A DNA stretch of 64,000 bases from CAWBXL01 sp963837365 (GTDB taxonomy: Bacteria; Acidobacteriota; Terriglobia; Terriglobales; Acidobacteriaceae): NCBI GenBank assembly GCA_963837365.1, contig CAWIMW010000001.1, forward strand, positions 434,001-498,000. The letters run 5' to 3'. Below, in pieces: positions 1 to 8,000 of the stretch. How positions within the stretch are numbered: position 1 is the first letter of the stretch; every line of letters starts with the position of its first letter. The translations under genes were made by a program, and so were the position numbers. Under the pieces are notes generated by a model. It worked only from the letters and a program-made list of their open reading frames with translations. It was not told the origin of the DNA and did not search any database.

Positions 1-175
1 CCAGCACTTTCTCAGTGCCTTCATCCACAAACGAAATTGCTCCCACCTGGATGCCAATCATTTTGGAGGAAGCAGGAACAGCAGCAGCTTGTCCCAGAGT
101 TGGCATGGCCAGGGCAGCACTCGCTCCGGCAGTAATTTTCAGGAAGTCACGGCGATTCACTTCCGGTTTCAACAT
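1..175 (-). CDS. Tat-exported protein, N-terminal fragment (runs off the window)
   Basis: Only the first 58 codons are inside the window. The product begins with a twin-arginine signal (NRRDFLK at residues 7-13) followed by an alanine-rich hydrophobic stretch, so it should be exported folded through the Tat system. The start is supported by AGGAG five bases before the ATG. The visible mature start (IGIQVGAISF) is reminiscent of TIM-barrel sugar-isomerase/epimerase-like proteins, but too little is present to name it. It lies 9 bp downstream of the beta-helix gene and is probably co-transcribed with it. Confidence 0.75.
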   Translation of the reverse strand, partial: MLKPEVNRRDFLKITAGASAALAMPTLGQAAAVPASSKMIGIQVGAISFVDEGTEKVL

Positions 176-184
176 GGTTTTCTC

Positions 185-1693
185 CTAGGGTCTTTGGTAA
201 CAACCGAGGTCAATCTTTCCGCCTTTGATTCGCGGCGAACCTTCTAAATCCACTTCTCCCACCGGCATCCCGTCAGTTGTGGCGGCAGCAAGCGCGGGAG
301 AATCCGATCCCAGATGAAAGTCATTCTTGGAAGGGTCAACGAAACGCGGGTCCGAAAAGTGAGAATGACTGTCATTTCCCGTAGACTCAACGTACTTGTC
401 GAATCCCGTCACGGTGGTGGAAGCTCCGGCCCATGTGCTGGCCTGCGCTCCGGAAGCACAGTAATAAAGGTTGTGATCAATCACAGCGGGTGGATGGTGT
501 TTGTCGAGCTGAGATTTGTTCAGCAAGATAAGGCAGCGTGGCCCTGCATACACGATGTTGTTCTCGAAAATATTGTCCGCCATGTTCCACTGCATCTGAA
601 ACTCACCGGAGCCAGTTGCCGATGTGTCGTTGTCATAGAGAGTGTTGTTGACCACGGTGCAGTGCTCGGTGTGTCCTCGCTGCGGGTCATAGCCTCCGAT
701 GGAAACACCCGCGGTATGGGAGTGGTAAATAAGATTATTGCGCGCGGTGATGTAACTGGTGGCGCGGTCTTTGTGCTCACTGGCGAGTTCGATTCCGAAA
801 TCCACATCATGCATGACGTTCTGTTCGATCAGGATTCGGGTGCCGCCGTCCACGTAAATGCCGTCGGAGTTCTCTTCATTGCGGTACGCGGGATTGCCCT
901 TCGAAGTAATGTTGTAAACCAGGTTGTTGCTAACCACTCCGTCGCGGGCCTGGTCTACGGCCGGATCGGGTGCCGTGCGCTCGAAGCCAATGACGTCGAT
1001 TCCGATGTTGTTGTTGTCATGGACGACATTGTGCGTAATGCGGAAGTTGGTGACGTTTCCGTTCACCACCAGCGACTCGCTGGAACCGGTTTTGAGGTGA
1101 TGCACCTCGTTGCCATCAATGATCAGGTCAGTGATAGGGGTCTTGGCGTCGGTGCCGTACACCGCAATGCCAAATCCGTTGGCACCGTGTCCCGGACCAT
1201 CGCGGCCTTCAAAGGTCTGCTGAATGTGATGCACGTTGTTTTTCAGAAGCTCTATATGGGAGCCGGATCCCATGACGCTTATCCCCAACGGCGCGAGCCG
1301 ATGTTCGGCGGTGTGGAAGTTGCGAATTTCAAGACCCTCGATTCTCACGTAACTCTGATTGTGGATGGTAAGGATGGCCTGTCGGCCAGTGGGAGTGAAA
1401 TGGTCTGCGTCGAGGATCGCGGTCTCGCCTGGATAGCTTCTGAAAGTGATGAACCCATCTGACGCGTTGCCGGACGCGTTGATGCTTACGAGTTCTTCGT
1501 AGATTCCTCCGCGCACGTTGACGGTGCTACCCGCACGCGCGGTATCAGCAGCATGTTGGACGGTTCGCCAGGGGGCCGTCTCGGTGCCAGCGTTCGAATC
1601 ATTGCCCGTCGTCGCCACGTAATAAGAGGTATTGACCTGCGCAAAAGCGCTGGAGACGCACACAAACAGCGTCAAGAAAATTGAGAGTTTCAA
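185..1693 (-). CDS. Secreted right-handed parallel beta-helix protein
   Basis: Predicted exported protein of 502 aa. A signal peptide (KLSIFLTLFVCVSSAFA) is followed by the segment YYVATTGNDSNAGTETAPW typical of DUF1565/pectate-lyase-like beta-helix proteins, then many short repeats rich in N-N-V/I turns, for example around ARNNLIYHSHTAG. Such folds bind or cleave polysaccharides, but no catalytic residues can be assigned. I chose a TTG start at 1693 because GGAGG lies five bases upstream and the signal peptide follows at once. A longer reading to 1840 would run through the intergenic palindrome. It is part of the minus-strand carbohydrate block. Confidence 0.8.
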   Translation of the reverse strand: MKLSIFLTLFVCVSSAFAQVNTSYYVATTGNDSNAGTETAPWRTVQHAADTARAGSTVNVRGGIYEELVSINASGNASDGFITFRSYPGETAILDADHFTPTGRQAILTIHNQSYVRIEGLEIRNFHTAEHRLAPLGISVMGSGSHIELLKNNVHHIQQTFEGRDGPGHGANGFGIAVYGTDAKTPITDLIIDGNEVHHLKTGSSESLVVNGNVTNFRITHNVVHDNNNIGIDVIGFERTAPDPAVDQARDGVVSNNLVYNITSKGNPAYRNEENSDGIYVDGGTRILIEQNVMHDVDFGIELASEHKDRATSYITARNNLIYHSHTAGVSIGGYDPQRGHTEHCTVVNNTLYDNDTSATGSGEFQMQWNMADNIFENNIVYAGPRCLILLNKSQLDKHHPPAVIDHNLYYCASGAQASTWAGASTTVTGFDKYVESTGNDSHSHFSDPRFVDPSKNDFHLGSDSPALAAATTDGMPVGEVDLEGSPRIKGGKIDLGCYQRP

Positions 1694-1714
1694 TGTCGCC
1701 TCCTCTAAAACCAA

Positions 1715-1832
1715 AAGCTTGAACCACAGGGGGCACAGAGTTTCACAGAGGAACGCCACAGAGGAATTCTCCGGCGTCTTTACCTCTGTGTTCTTCCTCT
1801 GTGGAACTCTGTGATCTCTGTGGTTCAAGCTT
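1715..1832. repeat. Long imperfect intergenic palindrome (CACAGAGG type)
   Basis: AAGCTTGAACCACAG at 1715-1729 is repeated in inverse at 1818-1832. Between them are several copies of CACAGAGG/CCTCTGTG in both orientations, so the whole 118 bp can fold into a long interrupted hairpin. It lies between the amidohydrolase and the beta-helix gene. Similar CACAGAGG palindromes are familiar as dispersed elements in acidobacterial and planctomycete genomes (recalled, not searched). Confidence 0.75.
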
Positions 1833-1851
1833 ATTTTCATGCCCCTATGAC

Positions 1852-3015
1852 CTAGCGGTTCGACCCGCGAGAATTCAGAATTCTCTCCGCATTGGCCCGA
1901 TACACTTTCTGCAATACTCCGTCCGGCAGTCCGAAACCGTTCAAGCTCCAGTGATATCCGAACATGTCGTTTTCGTAGAAGTGCTCGTCCAACGTCTCAA
2001 GAACTCTGAAGGTGACCCGGTACATCTCTTTGTCGAATCCCATGTCGGTGCCATAAACCAAACGGTCCGCATACTTCGCATAAAACTTCGCCACAAAGCG
2101 GGGGATGGGTGCTGTCTCCGCATAGCGCGCGGAAATATCCGCATACAAGTTGGGGTGCCTTTCGAATAGTTGTCCCAGTCGCTCCAGGTCATAAGAAAGA
2201 TTGACCAAGTGGCAGGCAATGAAAGTTGTATTGGAATGCTTCTTGAGCGTGCGCTCCAGGATGTCGACCATTCCGGAATGTCCGACGATGCCCGGCTGAT
2301 TATCCAGCCGCCAATGGAAGGCATTCATCAGACCGTCGTTCTTGTTGTCCATCGGTTCGTACATCCAGATGGGGTCGGCGACATGAAGACTCACCGGCAT
2401 TCCTAATTGTCCGCATCGCTCAAATAGCGGGTCCATGCGCGCATCGTCCGGGTGCATGCCGAAGGCATTGGCTGTGTCCGAAACCAAACCTTTGCCTTTA
2501 TCATGAAGTTCGCCAACTCCGCGCGCGCCTGTCTGGTGGCACTTCTCCAGCGCTCGTACTGCCTGAGGGCCGAACTCAGGTTGGTCATACCCCGTGCAAT
2601 CAAAATCGCACCAGAGTTCGAAACGGCTGGGATAGACGGCATACATCCGATAGACATCATCAAACTTTTGCCCGGTTGCTCCCGTAAGAATGATGGTTTT
2701 CTCAATTCCGACCTCGTCCATATTTCTGACCCACTCGGCAATTTCTTCCGGCGTTTTTGCGTACGGGTGGGAATGCATGTCGATGATGGGAAATTTCGCC
2801 TGCGGAACTTCTGTAATCGGAATCTTGTAAATGGATTGAGGCTTGTAATCCTTCAGCAGTATCTTTTCCGGCGAAGCTTGCTCGGGCTCTTTCTTTGCGC
2901 CGGAAGAACTGGACTGTGTATCCTGCGAGTTTGCCGGAAGCATGCCCAAAGCGGGTGTAACTCCGGCGGCCAAGCTAGCAACACCAACTTTCTTCAAAAA
3001 GGAACGACGTTGCAT
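1852..3015 (-). CDS. Tat-exported amidohydrolase-2 family protein
   Basis: 387 aa with a Tat signal (QRRSFLKKVGVASLAAG). The mature part shows the amidohydrolase-2 TIM-barrel pattern: the metal-binding DMHSHP near residue 80, VGHSGM, FIACHLVN, NLYADIS and a C-terminal YGTDMG carrying the expected metal Asp. The family covers decarboxylases and lactonases such as ACMSD and gamma-resorcylate decarboxylase; the substrate is unknown. AGGAG lies five bases before the ATG. The neighbours suggest a role in processing sugar-derived acids or lactones outside the cytoplasm. Confidence 0.85.
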   Translation of the reverse strand: MQRRSFLKKVGVASLAAGVTPALGMLPANSQDTQSSSSGAKKEPEQASPEKILLKDYKPQSIYKIPITEVPQAKFPIIDMHSHPYAKTPEEIAEWVRNMDEVGIEKTIILTGATGQKFDDVYRMYAVYPSRFELWCDFDCTGYDQPEFGPQAVRALEKCHQTGARGVGELHDKGKGLVSDTANAFGMHPDDARMDPLFERCGQLGMPVSLHVADPIWMYEPMDNKNDGLMNAFHWRLDNQPGIVGHSGMVDILERTLKKHSNTTFIACHLVNLSYDLERLGQLFERHPNLYADISARYAETAPIPRFVAKFYAKYADRLVYGTDMGFDKEMYRVTFRVLETLDEHFYENDMFGYHWSLNGFGLPDGVLQKVYRANAERILNSRGSNR

Positions 3016-3055
3016 ACGCTCTCCTATGGCTGAACCAACTTCGGATTTACGGTGC

Positions 3056-5224
3056 CTACTCTAGCTCGATCGTCAACAAGCCATAAACGCGCACCTCATC
3101 CAGATTGACGGTCAACGACTGCCGATCTCGATGGGAACTCGACCTGACGCTCACGGGCTTCATTTCCGAAAGCGTGCCATTCCAATTCACCTCGCCCGCC
3201 GTCTTTCCCGGCGGTAGCGCTACCTGCAACTGCAAGTTGCGCGCTGGCGTGATAGTTCCATCCACGGTCACGTCGTAGTTCACGACATGCACCAGCATGC
3301 GATTTCCCGTCGTTTCCAGCATGCTGCTGATTTCGACGTACGGTGCTGGTTGCGTGAGCCGCGTCACTCCAGTTCCGAGAGTGTTTTTCACGGTGCCGAC
3401 CACTTTCTGCAAGATGCTGCGCAGCGCCGGGTCGATACGGTTACGGGTGTATCCTTCCGGGATGTCCGCAAACAGATCGGCCATGGTAGGGCCAAAGGTT
3501 GTGTAGTCGCCGTGAGATTTCATGGGGATCAGAAAGTGGGACGGCGGAATGTTCAGGGGAATGAATACCACTTTACCCTTGCCCACTGCGCGAGTCCGCT
3601 CGGCGTCCGGATATTCGCTTCCACCGAGGGCCGCCGCCAATGCAATCCGGTTCTGGCGGACGTCGTACTGGTCTTTGGAGCCGCTTGCTCCCAGAACCAG
3701 CAGCGTCTTTCCTGACTTTGCATAATCCAGCAAGTGCTCCTGCTGTTCAGCGCTTAACAAAGGGAGATAGGGCACGATCACCAAGTCGAACTGGTTGAGC
3801 ATCGGCGTGACCAGATCATCTTCAGTGAGCATGACGTGGCTGATGCCGTTGTCTGCCAAGACGCGGGATGTACTGAATGCAAAACTCAATTCATCGGCCA
3901 GATACTGCCGCAAGGAAGCGACCACCGCCACATTCGAGTACAGACGCACGTTGCGCAATGCAGGTTCGTTCGCCGCCAGGAACTTGTAAACCTCTGTGGC
4001 GCCGGGCGGGGTTTCCCGTTTTTCGCGGAATATGGTCCGGTTGGCCACGGCTTCCGCGATGTTGATCTGCGACATGGCGCTCAAACAGCGCTCCGTCGGA
4101 TTGGGGAAAATTGGTGGCGTTATCTCGGTGGCGTAGATGAGTACGGGTTTCCCATGGGTGGCCGCGGCAAGGAATTTCAGCGCCGGGCTGTTCGTGATCT
4201 TGGTGCCATTTTCATCTTTGCGAGGCGCAGAGTCGAGGTGTTCCTGCATTTCCGAGTAAACAAAATCATCATGGCCGTCGCGACCCAGCATTTCCATGTT
4301 GCCGGCTGCGTCGTAGGCGATGGGGCCGTAGCCGAATCCGCCAAACACGTTGCCCGCGATCATGAAGTTCGGATTGTATTTCCTGGCCACATCATGCATG
4401 TGTTTGTGAAACTCGGCGACCGAGTCCCCGCGAAACGCCAGCCACTCCATCCAGAACGGTTCCCCGCGTTTCTGCGGTGGGCTGACCTTGTCGTAATCGT
4501 CCGTTCCATATTTCGCGCGTGCCGCAGTGCCCGGCAGGTTTTTCTTCAGGTACTGCACGAAGTTCCGTTGGCAGTACTTGCAGTAGCAGGTCTCCCCCGC
4601 GATCTGCGTCCAATCGATATAGGAGCCGTCGATCCCGGTTTCCGCCTGGGCGCGTACGCGGCCTTCCATCATGCGCACAAAGTGCGGGTTGTTCGGGCAC
4701 CCCCAGGTTTCAAACCCGCCAGTAGTTTCTTTGCCGTAAGGCGCGTAGCGGTAATGCGGGAACGTGCCATCGGGCCGTACCGTTATCCATGTGGTCGGAT
4801 CTTCATCGGGTTTGGGGCCAATGTAGTCTTCGAACTGAGTCCACCGTTCGTTCCAGAACTTAAGAAGTCCAATCTGGTCTTTCCGCGGCTCGTCTTTATT
4901 AGTGGCGGTTTGGCCCGCCAATGAACTCGTAAGATAACGAAGAACGATATAGCCTTGATCGTGGAGAGCGCGATTTGCCGCCTTCGCCTTCTCCATCTCC
5001 TGGTCGAACTCGTCGCGGCTGACGGCTTCGAAGTTGGGGGCGCCGCTGCCGAACGTCACCGTCATGTTGTTCTTCTTTAGAAATTCCACATCGGCCCGCT
5101 GCCCTAGCCGCCAATGCCCCCAGTCGGTGTCCGGTTTCCAAACCGCAGGATGCTCCTGACTTCCAACTAGCAACGCGAATGTGAACAACCCAACAACCAC
5201 GCGAATAATTACTCTTTGCATCAT
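3056..5224 (-). CDS. Secreted glycosidase-like protein (TIM barrel plus GATase-like region)
   Basis: 722 aa with a signal peptide (VIIRVVVGLFTFALLVGS). The N-terminal half looks like a (beta/alpha)8 sugar-hydrolase barrel of the hypothetical glycosyl-hydrolase type, with GIDGSYIDWTQIAGETCYCKYC near residues 205-225. Around residues 450-540 there is a class-I-GATase/beta-galactosidase-trimerisation-like segment (FDLVIVPYLPLLS, then SGKTLLVLGASG), followed by a beta-rich C-terminus. GGAGG precedes tandem ATG codons at 5224 and 5221. Exact family and substrate cannot be named from sequence alone. It is part of the exported carbohydrate block. Confidence 0.75.
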   Translation of the reverse strand: MMQRVIIRVVVGLFTFALLVGSQEHPAVWKPDTDWGHWRLGQRADVEFLKKNNMTVTFGSGAPNFEAVSRDEFDQEMEKAKAANRALHDQGYIVLRYLTSSLAGQTATNKDEPRKDQIGLLKFWNERWTQFEDYIGPKPDEDPTTWITVRPDGTFPHYRYAPYGKETTGGFETWGCPNNPHFVRMMEGRVRAQAETGIDGSYIDWTQIAGETCYCKYCQRNFVQYLKKNLPGTAARAKYGTDDYDKVSPPQKRGEPFWMEWLAFRGDSVAEFHKHMHDVARKYNPNFMIAGNVFGGFGYGPIAYDAAGNMEMLGRDGHDDFVYSEMQEHLDSAPRKDENGTKITNSPALKFLAAATHGKPVLIYATEITPPIFPNPTERCLSAMSQINIAEAVANRTIFREKRETPPGATEVYKFLAANEPALRNVRLYSNVAVVASLRQYLADELSFAFSTSRVLADNGISHVMLTEDDLVTPMLNQFDLVIVPYLPLLSAEQQEHLLDYAKSGKTLLVLGASGSKDQYDVRQNRIALAAALGGSEYPDAERTRAVGKGKVVFIPLNIPPSHFLIPMKSHGDYTTFGPTMADLFADIPEGYTRNRIDPALRSILQKVVGTVKNTLGTGVTRLTQPAPYVEISSMLETTGNRMLVHVVNYDVTVDGTITPARNLQLQVALPPGKTAGEVNWNGTLSEMKPVSVRSSSHRDRQSLTVNLDEVRVYGLLTIELE

Positions 5225-5300
5225 GACGCACCTCCGCTCAGCGCCGAGCATCTACAAATCGCTGGTCGAGTTTTTATGAAAGCAATAGAACCGATTACGC

Positions 5301-6875
5301 CTAAATATGGTGATGCAGGTTAGAGCGCAGAGCGAGTGAGCCATCATCGTTTAGCTTCTGGTGACACGCCCACTGCACTGGATAACGCATGCCCTTCACC
5401 TCGATTTCGGCTCTAAGTTTCAATCCCTCAAATTTTGTTCCTTGTGGCAGCACAAATTGTGCCTGCCTGAGCTTGCCGGGCAGGGGATAGCCGGGATCCA
5501 AGCAACCGCTCGACAGCACCTTCCCGTCTTTGCTCTCCACGGTCACTCGCAACACCCCCGGAACGCCCGCGATGCCATCGTTGGCGAAGCCGATAATCAA
5601 TCCCAGGTAGCCGCTATCTTCATAGCTCCAGATCATGGAGGGCCTCACCCGGTAGCCAATGCGACGATTGATTTGATCAAACCACTTGGGGAATGCCTGG
5701 TAGTAGGCCAGCAGATTCTTGGCGCTGATGGCGTGAAAGTTCCACAGCGACCAGTAATTCGCTCCTACGTCAATCACGTGCGCGATCATGTTCTCTGCCG
5801 GAGAAAGTCCTTCCTCCAAGGGGAACGAGTCGGGACTCTTTGCAGGAATTCCCTGTTCGAGGGCTGCGGCGATCCACGGCGGACGATTGCTCAGAGTTTC
5901 GATCTGCTCGTTCTCGATAAAGATAGTGTCACTGCGAATCCAGTTGTAGCTCCGAATCGTGCGATCAAGGACCTCCGAATTACCGACACGGCTGTAGTCA
6001 GGTTGCGTGTTGGTCATCAACGGAGTCTTGGTGAAGTGCTCCAGTTGAACTTCCAGCATTTTGACCAGGGTTCTTTCGGCTGTCTGGTAGTCAGGGAAAG
6101 GGGTATTGATGAAGGGCCACGTGTGCCCCTCGCCCCAAAACCCATATAAGAAGGTGTCCACGAATTCAATGGAAGGACTTCCATTGAACTCCGCCGCTAA
6201 GAGTCCGACCAGTTCAGCGAATGCCTGCTGAAAAAAAGGATGATCAAAGCGGGGCTGAGAACGGGAATATGGGTTTTGAATGAAACGCGCAGCCGCTTTC
6301 TTTTCCTTCTCATCAGGAATGAGCTCAACCATGGGCACTTTGTCGAGCACAAAATCCGGGAGCGCCGGTTGGTGCCAGTAGTCCGGAGCGCTCATCTGAA
6401 TGCGAATTCCCACACGCTTGTTGTTCTTCTTCGCCAGTTCAAAGACAAGCCTCAAATAGTCAGGCAGGTCAAGGCGTCCCGGTCGGGGCTGAACCTCCCG
6501 CCACGTCGGACGCACATAAAGCTGTTGCCCCAGGGGAAATCGAATCAGATCTTCGATTGCTTGCGGAATGTTGTCCGATTTGATTTCGTCTGTGCCACTG
6601 TCCGCCGTGATGTAAGTGATCAGCCCCTTGCCGTAATTGGGCACGACTTCTTCCGAAGGAGTGGTGGTCATGACCACGTCGTCAGTCGGAATCAGCGCCT
6701 CGGGCGGGTACTGCGGAAATGGGCCCTGATTGAGCCGGTCCGTTACCGGCGGGCCGGAACCAAAATCGTACTTGTCCCAGTTGTGAGCGGGAACGAGCGC
6801 CTGCGCCTTGTTGGTTCCGAGTTCGGCCGCTACTGCCAATGCAACACTGCTTTTTAGAAAGTCTCGACGTTGCAT
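5301..6875 (-). CDS. Tat-exported glycoside-hydrolase-like protein
   Basis: 524 aa starting QRRDFLKSSVALAVAAELG, a clear Tat signal. The body has TIM-barrel glycosidase features: RPTWREVQPRPGRLDLPDYL, an FVDTFLYGFWGEGHTW segment that could hold an acid residue, and a C-terminal beta domain comparable to DUF4832-type proteins. Activity is not certain. The ATG at 6875 directly follows an in-frame TTG at 6878; AAGGAG upstream could serve either. It is 77 bp upstream of the 731-codon glycosidase-like frame and on the same strand. Confidence 0.75.
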   Translation of the reverse strand: MQRRDFLKSSVALAVAAELGTNKAQALVPAHNWDKYDFGSGPPVTDRLNQGPFPQYPPEALIPTDDVVMTTTPSEEVVPNYGKGLITYITADSGTDEIKSDNIPQAIEDLIRFPLGQQLYVRPTWREVQPRPGRLDLPDYLRLVFELAKKNNKRVGIRIQMSAPDYWHQPALPDFVLDKVPMVELIPDEKEKKAAARFIQNPYSRSQPRFDHPFFQQAFAELVGLLAAEFNGSPSIEFVDTFLYGFWGEGHTWPFINTPFPDYQTAERTLVKMLEVQLEHFTKTPLMTNTQPDYSRVGNSEVLDRTIRSYNWIRSDTIFIENEQIETLSNRPPWIAAALEQGIPAKSPDSFPLEEGLSPAENMIAHVIDVGANYWSLWNFHAISAKNLLAYYQAFPKWFDQINRRIGYRVRPSMIWSYEDSGYLGLIIGFANDGIAGVPGVLRVTVESKDGKVLSSGCLDPGYPLPGKLRQAQFVLPQGTKFEGLKLRAEIEVKGMRYPVQWACHQKLNDDGSLALRSNLHHHI

Positions 6876-6956
6876 CAAAGTTGCGTTCTCCTTATATTTT
6901 CCTCAATTTCAATTTCGTCCTGTCCGACGCCACCACTGGCGAAACGCCGCATTGTG

Positions 6957-7670
6957 TTACCGCGCTGTTCCCTCTACCAGCCGCAACAGGCCAAAGCTTT
7001 CCGGGACGTGAAAAGTACTTTTCCTCGTGCTTCGCCACTCTATTTGTGCTCGGTCGGGCGGCGGCCCTTGGCTGCGAAAGAGGTTGATTCGAAATTGCTC
7101 ACCAGTCGCCGGGGAACCGCTTTCTAAGGCCGAGAATGGGATGCGCATTGCGCCGTACCAGGTCTTCGTGCCCGCATCGACGTGCGCCGCCACAGTAAAG
7201 CCAGAGTTCCAGGTCCAACCATCTTCATGGTGGGGACTATCCAGGTTGATATCGAGATCAATCCACTCTCCCTGTGGAGAGATTTCGAATTCTTTGTAGC
7301 GCCTGATATTTTGGAAATCTGAACCGATAAACACTTCGGCGACATCCCAATCCCAAAGCTGAAATGTCTCCGTGGAAGTGCTGGGTGATGGTTTGAGATT
7401 GAGTTTGTCGTAGGGACACACAAACAAGAAATACAGGTTCTTCTTGGTCCAGCGGGAGCGGATTTCGGTGCGATAGCTGCGCAGAGTTTCTCCCTGCGGA
7501 CCTTTTTCCGCATAAACGGGGCGGGCTGCCCTCCAGAACGGGATGGAGGGATCCGTGGACAGTGCGGTGTCCTGCTGAGATTTTGTGCTTTCGATCAGAC
7601 CATCGTCAGCGGCTTTTGCCAACTGGGACCCGATGACAAACAGCGCGCAAACCATAACCAAATGACGCAT
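6957..7670 (-). CDS. Secreted CBM9-like carbohydrate-binding protein
   Basis: 237 aa: signal peptide RHLVMVCALFVIGSQLAKAA, then a family-9 carbohydrate-binding-like fold, with a central ETFQLWDWDVAEVFIGSDFQ and EFEISPQGEWIDLDIN matching the conserved D-x-V-E-V-F and E-x-x-P-x-G-E-W-x-D motifs. It probably binds glycan outside the cytoplasm for the neighbouring hydrolases. The start at 7670 is chosen because GGAGGG lies a few bases upstream and the signal peptide follows; a longer frame to 7826 lacks these. It is the first gene of the minus-strand block, divergent from the sugar-phosphate operon. Confidence 0.85.
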   Translation of the reverse strand: MRHLVMVCALFVIGSQLAKAADDGLIESTKSQQDTALSTDPSIPFWRAARPVYAEKGPQGETLRSYRTEIRSRWTKKNLYFLFVCPYDKLNLKPSPSTSTETFQLWDWDVAEVFIGSDFQNIRRYKEFEISPQGEWIDLDINLDSPHHEDGWTWNSGFTVAAHVDAGTKTWYGAMRIPFSALESGSPATGEQFRINLFRSQGPPPDRAQIEWRSTRKSTFHVPESFGLLRLVEGTAR

Positions 7671-8000
7671 GCCATCCCTCCAGAAGCAACCGAGAGAAAC
7701 CTTTTGCCAAGGCGGGAATGATTTACCCAGTGTCACAATTCCTTCAGCCAGGCGGCGAGGCTTGTTGACGGGACATGTCCGGTCACGCCACAAGTACGAA
7801 TACCCGCGCCACAATATTCTTGACAAGGTATTAAACCGAAAGTAAAAGTAACATAACGTAATGATACGCTATAATACGTTTGAGTCGCTGAGAACGCCAG
7901 TATTTAATTGCTGGCCATGTTTGCCGGTTGTGAACAGATTCAGTTTGCGGCGAAGTTGAGTGACTGGTTTGCCGCGGGCAGGATTTTCTTGAGGGCAGGA
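7671..8000. promoter_or_regulatory. Divergent control region between the exported and cytoplasmic sugar genes
   Basis: About 330 bp without a gene. The AT-rich centre (about 7815-7885) contains TATAAT at 7870-7875 facing the plus-strand operon. AACGTA at 7855-7860 is inverted at 7875-7880 (TACGTT), straddling that box. This is a reasonable place for the DeoR-family repressor encoded at 14956-15741 to act, but the link is inferred. Confidence 0.45.
7855..7880. promoter_or_regulatory. Candidate operator overlapping a -10 box
   Basis: Inverted repeat AACGTA-N14-TACGTT with the perfect -10 hexamer TATAAT at 7870-7875 inside it. Binding here would block the promoter of the plus-strand sugar operon. 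The 6-bp arms are short, so chance is possible. Confidence 0.35.

Noticed and set aside
314..1462. 382-codon open frame on the plus strand
   Set aside because: It is antisense to the beta-helix gene, which has a signal peptide, ribosome site and family features. The frame is Val-rich with no domain.
3836..4924. 362-codon open frame on the plus strand
   Set aside because: Shadow of the 722-residue glycosidase-like gene; composition is that of an antisense frame in GC-rich DNA.
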